DNA of 28,666 nucleotides from Ruminococcus sp. (GTDB lineage Bacteria; Bacillota; Clostridia; Oscillospirales; Ruminococcaceae). Shown here in pieces: positions 22,294 through 28,666 of the stretch; the stretch's first letter is position 1, and each line of letters starts with the position of its first letter. A program made the translations under genes and the position numbers. Under the pieces are notes generated by a model. It was given only the letters and a program-made list of their open reading frames with translations, made no database searches and was not told the origin of the DNA. The stretch lies in the NCBI GenBank assembly GCA_017961625.1, contig JAGCWY010000028.1:1-28666 (forward strand). Reading direction: 5' to 3'.

Positions 22294-23706
22294 TTATCGT
22301 ATGTTCCTTCTCTCGGGGTGTTCGGCATAGTATCTTTCCTTATCCTTGTACATTGCCTCGTCTGCTATTCTCATAGCATCCGTGATACTGCTTTTCAGAT
22401 CGTTATAGAAACAGCCAACTGAAAAGCAGACCTTGTCCGGATCAGACGCTCTTTGCCTCAGCATGAGAACTTTTCTGCTAAACTCCTCCTCGGAGCAGCT
22501 GGATACTATAACCATGAATTCATCGCCGCCTGCACGGTATATCTCGTCTCCGATAAATATCTCCTGAAGGAGCAGCGCAGCTTTTTTTATGAGCAGATCG
22601 CCGGCGGTATGTCCTCCTTTATCATTGACCGTTTTCAGTCCGTTCAGGTCGGAAAATACGACACCATAAGGCTTGTCTATTATGTTCTTTCCTGACAGGA
22701 TCTTATCCACCCTGTTGTTCATTGCGTTGCGGTTATTTATACCTGTAAGTATATCAGTAAAGCTTATATGCTCCAGCTGCTGCATCATATTGTAGCTTGC
22801 TATCTCGGAGGACAGGAAAAACGTTGTAAGCTCCAGCGTATCCTTGATACGACGTGAGTTTTTGGTATCAAAATTTGAAGCCCATATATATCCCAGTAGC
22901 TCCTTATTGTGTCTGAGTGGGAACAGGACAATGCTGCTGACACCTAATTCCACAAGAGCTTTATACCACATATAATTTGCATTCCTAAGATATTCCATAT
23001 CCTTATCGTTACTTATAATAACACAGTCGCCCTCGCTTATCGTATCTATCCATGAAACAGCAATATCATAAATATTGTCATAATCTGATATTGTTCTTAC
23101 GCCGCTATTTTTCTTTCTGCTTGAAGCAAGTATAGAACAGCTTCCTTGATCCAGATTCATTAGCATAAGCGTGCATACAGAAGCGTCACAGATATTACGT
23201 ATATCATCTATGACCTCGTTCATAGCCTTCCTGAAATCACTGGCACCGCGCAGCCTTATACAGGTCTTAAGCACATCGTTTGCGATTCCCTGAGAACCTG
23301 ATGGGGCAAGCTCGATATCATTGATACTGCATTGTTCCGTAGAATATATACAGTATGATATATCTCCCTCAGCGTAATCCAGAGGGATCGTATACAGAAC
23401 AAACCATAGATTGGTCATATTCGGGTGTATATACGTATGTACTGTTTTTTTCAGAACAGCAGAGCGATAGCACATACTTTCAAAATCCGGAGCTTTCGGA
23501 AGATAGACATCGTACAGACTGTTCGGGACAAACTTTCTTGGCGGTGCATCCGGATTGGTAATATAAGCCGGATGCTCAGCCATATCAATAAACAGCTTAT
23601 TTCCGGTAATAATCCGTATATCTCCGTATTCTCCGCCGCTCTTCTTTTCAACCGAAACGACACACGCCATAGAACTAAAACTGTCAGTTAATTTTTGAAA
23701 ATCCAT
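22294..23706 (-). CDS. Diguanylate cyclase with PAS/GAF-like sensor
   Basis: This 470-aa protein makes cyclic di-GMP. Residues ~1-125 are a PAS-like region (MACVVSVEKKSGGEYGDIRI, YIHPNMTNLWFVLYTIPL) and ~140-300 a GAF-like domain; together they are clearly related to the same half of the neighbouring GGDEF-EAL protein. The GGDEF domain (~310-465) is intact: DILTGINNR, SDLNGLKTVND and RAGGDEF (GGDEF 393-397). The inhibitory I-site is absent: the RxxD position reads FIGD. There are no membrane helices, so it is cytoplasmic. The ATG follows AGAAGGATG and lies 87 bases after the upstream gene, making it the last gene of a c-di-GMP operon. Confidence 0.9.
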   Translation of the reverse strand: MDFQKLTDSFSSMACVVSVEKKSGGEYGDIRIITGNKLFIDMAEHPAYITNPDAPPRKFVPNSLYDVYLPKAPDFESMCYRSAVLKKTVHTYIHPNMTNLWFVLYTIPLDYAEGDISYCIYSTEQCSINDIELAPSGSQGIANDVLKTCIRLRGASDFRKAMNEVIDDIRNICDASVCTLMLMNLDQGSCSILASSRKKNSGVRTISDYDNIYDIAVSWIDTISEGDCVIISNDKDMEYLRNANYMWYKALVELGVSSIVLFPLRHNKELLGYIWASNFDTKNSRRIKDTLELTTFFLSSEIASYNMMQQLEHISFTDILTGINNRNAMNNRVDKILSGKNIIDKPYGVVFSDLNGLKTVNDKGGHTAGDLLIKKAALLLQEIFIGDEIYRAGGDEFMVIVSSCSEEEFSRKVLMLRQRASDPDKVCFSVGCFYNDLKSSITDAMRIADEAMYKDKERYYAEHPERRNIR

Positions 23707-23793
23707 AAAACATCCTTCTTTCGGATAATGACATGCTTATTATCATTCTTGTATCCTTCCGTGATACATTATATGAGCAGTACCGCATATACC

Positions 23794-26016
23794 TCAGCTC
23801 ATACCAGTCACGAGTTTTTCGGCATCCTCTGCCGACATCGGACGTCCCCAGATGAAGCCCTGCACATAATCGCAACCTATACTCCTGAGAGCTTCAAGCT
23901 GTTCCATTTCCTCAACGCCTTCCGAAATAACGTCAAGTCCCATGATATGTCCCATTGATATCATCGCCGCAACATACTGCTTCGAAGACTCGTTGGTATT
24001 TATCTTGTCGATAAAGGATTTGTCTATTTTTAGAAGGTTCGCAGGTATCTTGCTAAGGTAACTCAGTGATGAATAGCCGGTTCCGAAATCATCTATCGCA
24101 AGCTTTACGCCCATATCCCTTATACGGTTCACGCAATCCAGTGCCTTGTCAGCAGAATCTATAAGTATTGATTCTGTTATCTCTATCTCCAGCTGCTCTG
24201 GAACCATTTCACTGTTGACAAGAAGGGAGCGTATCTCATCGGTAAAGCCGTTTTTCATCAGGTGCCTTACAGACGCATTGAGACTCAGAGTCAAATCAAG
24301 ACATGTATTTTTTATGAGACTGCTGAAAAAAGCGACCGCCTTTTTAAACACCATACTGTCTACCTTGTCAATAAGTCCGACCTTTTCCGCAATAGGTATG
24401 AACTCTCCGGGAGAAACGAAATTTCCCTCAGCATCCCTCATACGCGCAAGGGCTTCAAAGCCGCGGAGCTTGTGCTCCATATTGAACTGTGGCTGCAAAT
24501 TGAAGTATATCGTATCATTTTTGAGAGCCGTTCTTATCATGTTCTCTATTTCAAGAGTGCGCTCATTTCTCAGGATATCTGCAGAATATTTAAGAATATG
24601 ATCGCTGCTGTTGGCCTTTTTTATTTCATTCATAGCCAAATTCGCGTGTGATATAAGCGAATCTGCCGTGCCAGCATCTGTTGGATACTCGGCATAGCCA
24701 AAGCTTGCGGTAATGTATAGATCACATCCGTCCACAGTTAGATGATCTCCGAGAGCTTCTACATAAGGCATAATAGCGTCTCTGAGCGATTCCTCGCTGT
24801 TGTATCCCCATATAATAAGCAGGAACTCATCGCCGTTTATACGTGTGATATAGTCATTCGAGTCGGAGCATTTATCCGCAACAGCCTTCCAACGCTTAGC
24901 AATTTCTTTCAACACCGTATTACCAGCCTTGAAGCCTAGGGTATCATTGACGCTCTTGAAGTTATTAAGGTCTATGGAGACCACAGTAAACCTCTCTCCG
25001 CGCCTTACAAGATCGGTAACGTACTCCGATGAGGCAAAGCGGTTCGGTAGCTTTGTCAGGGCATCTGTATAGCTCATGTATTTGAGGTGCTCTATCATTC
25101 TGTAGCTGTAAAGCTCAGATGCTAAAATAAACGATGTCAGCTCCAGTGTCTCCTTGATAGTATTTGCCTTATCGTCACTGAAATTGATAGCCCATATATA
25201 TCCCAGTAGCTCGCTCTTGAACATCAGTGGAAACAATACTATCGTTTTGCCACCTGCACTTGTGATAGATTGATGCCATAAAGGGTTCCTTTTCCTTATA
25301 AGCTCCATATCGTTCTCATTTTTTATGATTAGGCAGTTGCTTCCTCCGATAGTATCCAGCCATGAATAGGCGATATCATAAAAGGCGTCGTCCACATAGC
25401 TGTCCATAGGGAGAAGATTGCTGTCCTTGGAAAAAGCCTCGCAGAGCACAGAACACTGACGTTTGACAGTATCCATAAGCAGTATACAGCAGTGCTCGGA
25501 ATCGCAGAGGTCGCGGATATCCGAACATACCGCTTTCATAGCCTCACTGAAATCATCGGGGTTCTGAAGCTTGATACAGGTCTCAAGCACAGAACATGCT
25601 ATGTCTGCCGAGATAGCGGACAGTCTTTTTGCGTCTGGCTTGAAATTTAACTCCATTATGTAAAGGCAGTAGTATACATTTCCTTCGTCCGGTAGCAACG
25701 GAACAAACGTCATATTGAACCATATATCATATCTTGCGGGGTGCGCATAAGAGTGTATATATTTCATTTTTAAGGCAGCCTGATAGCAGGCTTCTTCAAA
25801 ATTCAGATCCTTTGCAACATATTCTGTATATTCAAGCCCCGGCACGAATTTTCTTGCCAGCATTCCTGTTTCCTGCATCGGTCTTTCAATTGAGTCTATA
25901 TATGAACGGTTACCTGTTACTACCCGTATTTTTCCGTAATTATCCTCGCCTGTTTTCTCAACAGATAAAACACAAGCAGCCGTACTTATGCTGTCGACAA
26001 TCGTCTGGAATCTCAT
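23794..26016 (-). CDS. GGDEF-EAL protein, likely c-di-GMP phosphodiesterase
   Basis: This 740-aa protein has the same PAS-like (1-125) and GAF-like (140-300) half as its neighbour, then GGDEF (~312-480) and EAL (~490-735) domains. The GGDEF motif is altered to NGDEF (394-398), the GHxxGD motif to GFKAGN, and there is no RxxD I-site, so cyclase activity is doubtful and it may only bind GTP. The EAL domain keeps the catalytic set: FEALARM (EAL 521-523), SLNAS, EIEITES, IDDFGTGYSSL, LKIDKSFI, SEGVE and QGFIWGRP. It therefore most likely hydrolyses c-di-GMP. AGGGGG precedes the ATG. It is the middle gene of the operon. Confidence 0.9.
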   Translation of the reverse strand: MRFQTIVDSISTAACVLSVEKTGEDNYGKIRVVTGNRSYIDSIERPMQETGMLARKFVPGLEYTEYVAKDLNFEEACYQAALKMKYIHSYAHPARYDIWFNMTFVPLLPDEGNVYYCLYIMELNFKPDAKRLSAISADIACSVLETCIKLQNPDDFSEAMKAVCSDIRDLCDSEHCCILLMDTVKRQCSVLCEAFSKDSNLLPMDSYVDDAFYDIAYSWLDTIGGSNCLIIKNENDMELIRKRNPLWHQSITSAGGKTIVLFPLMFKSELLGYIWAINFSDDKANTIKETLELTSFILASELYSYRMIEHLKYMSYTDALTKLPNRFASSEYVTDLVRRGERFTVVSIDLNNFKSVNDTLGFKAGNTVLKEIAKRWKAVADKCSDSNDYITRINGDEFLLIIWGYNSEESLRDAIMPYVEALGDHLTVDGCDLYITASFGYAEYPTDAGTADSLISHANLAMNEIKKANSSDHILKYSADILRNERTLEIENMIRTALKNDTIYFNLQPQFNMEHKLRGFEALARMRDAEGNFVSPGEFIPIAEKVGLIDKVDSMVFKKAVAFFSSLIKNTCLDLTLSLNASVRHLMKNGFTDEIRSLLVNSEMVPEQLEIEITESILIDSADKALDCVNRIRDMGVKLAIDDFGTGYSSLSYLSKIPANLLKIDKSFIDKINTNESSKQYVAAMISMGHIMGLDVISEGVEEMEQLEALRSIGCDYVQGFIWGRPMSAEDAEKLVTGMS

Positions 26017-26057
26017 AATTCAGCCCCCTGATAATAAATCTGTTTCCACAATCGTAT

Positions 26058-26339
26058 CTATTTGCAGAACGTGCTCTTTCCGTTGAACTTGTAGTACTCC
26101 TTGTCCGAATAGAGCTTTTCGTCAGCACGGTGCATACATTCCCTGATCTCTGTCGCAAGTTCCTTTATTTCTGCCTCTGTAAACGGATGTGATATCATCA
26201 TGAACGCAATCAGGGGATGATCATATTTCAACTGCTTTTCCTGTTTATCTATGCTCATTCTGTCATGCGCAAGCATGATACCGAAAATAATAACGCCTGC
26301 TATATCTGATGATACATAATAAATAAAATATTGAAGCAT
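26058..26339 (-). pseudogene. Internally deleted membrane GGDEF gene remnant
   Basis: This 93-aa frame joins two parts that do not belong together in an intact protein. Residues 1-~50 are a membrane segment and loop (SSDIAGVIIFGIMLAHDR, SIDKQEKQLKYDHPLIAFM) typical of the N terminus of multi-helix membrane GGDEF proteins in this genus. The second half (FTEAEIKELATEIRECMHRA, DEKLYSDKEYYKF) matches the last helix of a GGDEF domain. The central ~300-400 residues, including the GGDEF motif, are missing, while the reading frame stays open. The likely start is ATG 26339 with GGGGAG upstream; a GTG at 26345 is also possible. It is first in the operon and probably still transcribed. Confidence 0.7.
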
Positions 26340-26365
26340 GTTCACTCCCCTCTATTCTCAAATTA

Positions 26366-26394
26366 ATTTTACCATTTATACCCCCACTCTTCAA
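26366..26394 (-). promoter_or_regulatory. Possible promoter of the c-di-GMP operon
   Basis: On the minus strand TTGAAG (26394-26389) and TAAAAT (26371-26366) are 17 bp apart, a moderate match placed ~27 bases before the remnant's ATG. An alternative -10-like TATAAA overlaps its spacer. Confidence 0.45.
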
Positions 26395-26411
26395 TGTGAT
26401 ATAATAAAAAT

Positions 26412-26449
26412 TTACAAAGCAAAAAAAAATTGGAATTTCTTACAAAGCA
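26412..26449. repeat. Direct repeat upstream of the c-di-GMP operon
   Basis: TTACAAAGCA occurs at 26412-26421 and again at 26440-26449, 28 bp apart, just upstream of the probable operon promoter. The spacing of about 2.7 helical turns would put both copies on nearly the same face. Could be an activator site; short A-rich repeats also arise by chance. The rest of 26450-26580 shows nothing recognisable. Confidence 0.35.
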
Positions 26450-26584
26450 TAAAGTCAGTTTTTGTATATTAAGACAAATGGTTTTAAAGCTATCCCCCTA
26501 TATTTACAGGCACATGTAGCTTCCGAAAATACATAGGAAACTGCTATTCTGCAATAATTTTGAAGAAATTATGAACAAAAGGGC

Positions 26585-26613
26585 TTGCTCTTTATTATCC
26601 CTTGTGATATAAT
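26585..26613 (+). promoter_or_regulatory. Promoter of the dockerin esterase gene
   Basis: TTGCTC (26585-26590) and TATAAT (26608-26613) are 17 bp apart, placing the transcript start near 26620 and a ~150-base leader before the ATG at 26769. Confidence 0.7.
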
Positions 26614-26669
26614 GGTGTTATGATAGTTTTGTTCTGCTGGTGACGCAGTCTCAAAGATTCGGAACGCCC

Positions 26670-26740
26670 TGTGCTGGGACGTTTTCGGAGATTCCGGTTT
26701 TTCAAGAATTGCCGGCATATATCTCTGTTTTCACAGCACA
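26670..26740 (+). other. Structured 5' leader of the esterase mRNA
   Basis: Nested complementary segments can fold into one long arm ending 16 bases before the AAGGAGG site: TGTGCTG (26670-26676) with CAGCACA (26734-26740), CGGAGAT (26686-26692) with ATCTCTG (26721-26727), and CCGG (26694-26697) with CCGG (26712-26715). A small CTGC/GCAG stem (26634-26648) precedes it. No known riboswitch core was recognised. It may control stability or translation of the secreted enzyme. Confidence 0.45.
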
Positions 26741-26768
26741 ACGATATAATAAAAAAGGAGGACAAATC

Positions 26769-28277
26769 ATGAAAAAACTATTTTCAAGGCTTACTACCGT
26801 AGCTGTTGCAGCATTGCTGCTCATTACCATCCCCCAAGGCATACACTTTGCCCGAGTAAAAGCCGGGATCACAGTGAATTATACCAAGACCCTTTATGGT
26901 GAGAAGGGTACCACAAATTACGGCTTCGTAATGGCTCCCGAAGGTGAGGAAAAGCTTCCCGTGGTAGTTTTCTTTCACGGCATCGGAACTCCCAGCGAGG
27001 GACTTTCAAACCTCATAATGAAAAAAATGGCTTCATGGGTCGAGGGAGGTTATCTTTCCCCTGTAATATTTGTATCACCGTATATCGAAAAGACTAGCCG
27101 CTATAACAATCAGAACGAGGACTTCCGCGTTTTCATACGCAACGAGTTCCACGGCCTTCTCCAAAAAATAGAGGACGGTAGTCTCTGCGACCGTATAGAT
27201 ACGACAAAGGACTTTTCAGTTTCCGGCTTCTCAATGGGCGGAGCAGCCGCTCTGTACGTAGGCAGCAAGTTCAGGGACAAGTTTCCCAATGTTGGCGCAC
27301 TTAGTTCTGCGCAACAGTATCTGTTCTATGACGCGAAGGTGGGACAGGTCAGAGGCTGGGCACTCTCAGACGCTGACGTTACAGACCTCGGATTTGCAAC
27401 CGCAGAACAGAATCCCCACCTATTTTTCACCTGTAGCCACACAGAAGCAAATTACGGAGCATACAAGTATACAGACTACTATAACGAGAGATTCGGTAAT
27501 AAGAATAATTTTGTAAGCCATATTTTCGCCTCTGGAAATCACGATTCCGCTCAGGCAATGAGAGGGCTTTTCTGTTTCCTCTATTATACTCAGCACGATG
27601 AACTTCCAGATCAGGAGACCATAAAGAAGGTTCTCGGTACCGATGCAATGGGAACAGTTACTCTCCCGTCAGATGAAGACGACGAGCTCTCATCAGGTGA
27701 CGTAGATGCAGACGCAAACATCAAGGAATTACCCACTCAGACAGCAACTACTACTGCCAAACCCACAACTACAACAACAAAGGCAGCTACTACCACTGCC
27801 AAGCCTACAACTATAACAACTACGGCGGCTACTACCGCTAAGCCCACAACTACAACAACAAAGGCAACTACTACCACTGCCAAGCCTACAACTACAACAA
27901 CAAAGACAACTACTACCTCTAAGCTCACAACTACAACAACTATAGCAACTACTACCACTGCCAAGCCAACAACAACAACTACTACCGCTAAACCCACAAC
28001 TGTTACTACTACAGCAGACACCACGACCTCTAAAAACCCGAAACATCTCATCGGCGACGCAAACTGCGATGGTGTCATTGATATGTCAGACGCTGTCCTC
28101 ATAATGCAATTTCTTGCAAATCCCGACAAGTACGGACTCTATGGCAGCTCTGCAAGGCGTATGACTGCTCAAGGAGCTGAAAACGGCGATGTGGACTCGT
28201 CTGTACATGGCCTTACCTCAAACGATGCACTGAAAATACAGGAATATCTTCTCGGTAAACTGAGCTCTCTCCTGTAA
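26769..28277 (+). CDS. Secreted dockerin-bearing esterase (CE1/feruloyl-esterase-like)
   Basis: This 502-aa protein has a signal peptide (residues ~1-32), an alpha/beta-hydrolase domain, a Thr-rich linker and a dockerin. The hydrolase (~35-290) has VVVFFHGIG (oxyanion region), GFSMGG with nucleophile Ser155, and SGNHD with likely catalytic His258; it resembles acetyl-xylan/feruloyl esterases (CE1, PHB-depolymerase-like). The linker (~323-425) is made of TTTTAKP-like repeats. The dockerin (~429-502) has two calcium loops: GDANCDGVIDMSD and GDVDSSVHGLTSND, the second with an extra residue as in Ruminococcus flavefaciens. It should attach to a cellulosome scaffoldin and free hemicellulose side groups. 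The ATG at 26769 follows AAAAAAGGAGG; a longer start at 26640 has no such site or signal. Confidence 0.92.
   Translation: MKKLFSRLTTVAVAALLLITIPQGIHFARVKAGITVNYTKTLYGEKGTTNYGFVMAPEGEEKLPVVVFFHGIGTPSEGLSNLIMKKMASWVEGGYLSPVIFVSPYIEKTSRYNNQNEDFRVFIRNEFHGLLQKIEDGSLCDRIDTTKDFSVSGFSMGGAAALYVGSKFRDKFPNVGALSSAQQYLFYDAKVGQVRGWALSDADVTDLGFATAEQNPHLFFTCSHTEANYGAYKYTDYYNERFGNKNNFVSHIFASGNHDSAQAMRGLFCFLYYTQHDELPDQETIKKVLGTDAMGTVTLPSDEDDELSSGDVDADANIKELPTQTATTTAKPTTTTTKAATTTAKPTTITTTAATTAKPTTTTTKATTTTAKPTTTTTKTTTTSKLTTTTTIATTTTAKPTTTTTTAKPTTVTTTADTTTSKNPKHLIGDANCDGVIDMSDAVLIMQFLANPDKYGLYGSSARRMTAQGAENGDVDSSVHGLTSNDALKIQEYLLGKLSSLL
27735..28036 (+). repeat. Thr-codon repeat array encoding the linker
   Basis: About 300 bases built of imperfect copies of ACTACTACCACTGCC-AAGCC-ACAACTACAACAAC-like units, encoding Thr/Ala/Lys/Pro. 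The unit edges vary, suggesting expansion by slippage or unequal recombination. The antisense frame over this array is open only because of the base composition. Confidence 0.85.
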
Positions 28278-28319
28278 AAATAAAAATACTCCGCCAAAAT
28301 GCGAAGCTGAATAAGAATC

Positions 28320-28357
28320 GATCCCGAAAGCATCTCACTGTTTCCGGGATCTTTTTT
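28320..28357 (+). terminator. Terminator of the dockerin esterase gene
   Basis: GATCCCG (28320-28326) and CGGGATC (28345-28351) pair, extended by AAA and TTT with one bulged C, and run straight into TTTTTT (28352-28357). It lies about 42 bases past the stop. Confidence 0.85.
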
Positions 28358-28427
28358 ATCATTTCGGACATAATTTCGGCGATAACAGACAAAAAAATGT
28401 TTTATTCATTCTTTAGTATATGAAGTC

Positions 28428-28456
28428 TTGCATTTTTGATCAGGATGTGCTATACT
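28428..28456 (+). promoter_or_regulatory. Promoter of the nucleotide-sugar dehydrogenase gene
   Basis: TTGCAT (28428-28433) and TATACT (28451-28456) are 17 bp apart, about 70 bases before the ATG at 28526. Confidence 0.65.
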
Positions 28457-28525
28457 ATATATTGTTTCAAATCAACTATCTAAAATCAAAGGTTTTACGC
28501 CTATTTTAAGGAGATCGGAAAAACG

Positions 28526-28666
28526 ATGAAAATAGCAGTAGCAGGAACAGGATATGTAGGACTTTCAATAGCAACTCTGCTTGCGCAGCACAATACTGTA
28601 ATGGCAGTAGATATCATACCTGAGAAAGTGGAGCTTATCAACAATAAAAAGTCACCGATACAGGAT
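28526..28666 (+). CDS. UDP-glucose/GDP-mannose 6-dehydrogenase, 5' end only
   Basis: The first 47 residues are visible before the window ends. They start with a Rossmann NAD-binding glycine motif (MKIAVAGTGYVGLSIATLLA) and continue AVDIIPEKVELINNKKSPIQD, the classic N terminus of the UDP-glucose/GDP-mannose dehydrogenase family. Such enzymes make nucleotide-linked uronic acids for capsule or surface polysaccharide. AAGGAGA lies 11 bases upstream of the ATG. The exact substrate cannot be told from this part. It is not cotranscribed with the esterase, as a terminator and its own promoter lie between. Confidence 0.88.
   Translation, partial: MKIAVAGTGYVGLSIATLLAQHNTVMAVDIIPEKVELINNKKSPIQD

Noticed and set aside
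26630..26700. Possible c-di-GMP riboswitch ahead of the esterase gene
   Set aside because: A GACGCAG stretch and GGGACG are present and c-di-GMP genes are nearby, but the GEMM-I core order and the later GGTAGCGGGGTTACC-like segment are missing.
27729..28129. Long antisense open frames over the Thr-linker
   Set aside because: They are rich in Val/Gly/Cys/Ser simply as the complement of Thr/Pro/Lys repeats; no start signals are seen and the sense gene is clear.
1..28666. CRISPR array, tRNA, rRNA or intact insertion sequence
   Set aside because: No regularly spaced repeats with unique spacers, no cloverleaf sequence, and no transposase with inverted ends were recognised.

Overview
The window most likely comes from a low-to-mid GC, cellulolytic, anaerobic Firmicute close to Ruminococcus flavefaciens. 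The best evidence is the secreted esterase near the right end. It has a Thr-rich linker and a C-terminal type I dockerin whose second calcium loop carries the one-residue insertion usual in R. flavefaciens dockerins. Strong AAGGAGG-type ribosome binding sites and sigma-70 promoters fit this. I see no rRNA, tRNA, CRISPR array or intact insertion sequence.

Layout, left to right. (1) 1-1,700: an uncharacterised 408-aa protein on the minus strand, flanked by hairpins and a strong promoter. (2) 1,749-4,746: a plus-strand MerR module. A promoter with a 19-bp spacer and an embedded dyad drives a CPBP/CAAX-like membrane protease, a MerR regulator with an extra C-terminal domain, and a membrane-anchored alpha/beta hydrolase; a decayed second CPBP gene follows. 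(3) 4,799-11,894, minus strand: a TetR-controlled transport operon with a TetR regulator, two half-size ABC exporter-fold proteins, and a complete ECF module (S component, EcfT, fused double ATPase). (4) 11,990-12,420: decayed coding sequence. (5) 12,438-15,110, minus strand: a YtrA-like GntR regulator, ABC ATPase and ABC permease, followed by a membrane-anchored HExxH metalloprotease, behind a promoter covered by a long perfect inverted repeat. (6) 15,253-18,462: a lipoprotein serine hydrolase, a nitroreductase and a secreted lipoprotein. (7) 18,657-21,614: an ECF sigma factor with a large membrane-anchored anti-sigma-like partner, and a small lipoprotein gene with a near-consensus promoter. 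(8) 21,689-22,219: an orphan 91-aa gene with a long leader. (9) 22,294-26,394, minus strand: a cyclic-di-GMP operon with a diguanylate cyclase and a GGDEF-EAL protein sharing the same sensory half, preceded by a short remnant of a third, membrane-bound GGDEF gene. (10) 26,585-28,357: the dockerin esterase with a foldable leader and Thr-rich linker. (11) From 28,526: the start of a UDP-glucose/GDP-mannose dehydrogenase, cut by the window end.

Much of the window is envelope biology: envelope-stress regulation, membrane proteases, transporters, lipoproteins, c-di-GMP signalling and one cellulosomal enzyme. Several operons show their regulator's likely operator directly in the sequence. The most unusual items are the MerR fusion beside its hydrolase, the metalloprotease inside a Ytr-like operon, the ECF plus paired ABC exporter operon of unknown substrate, and the cyclase/phosphodiesterase pair sharing one sensor. 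All functional calls come from reading motifs by eye; no database search was run.
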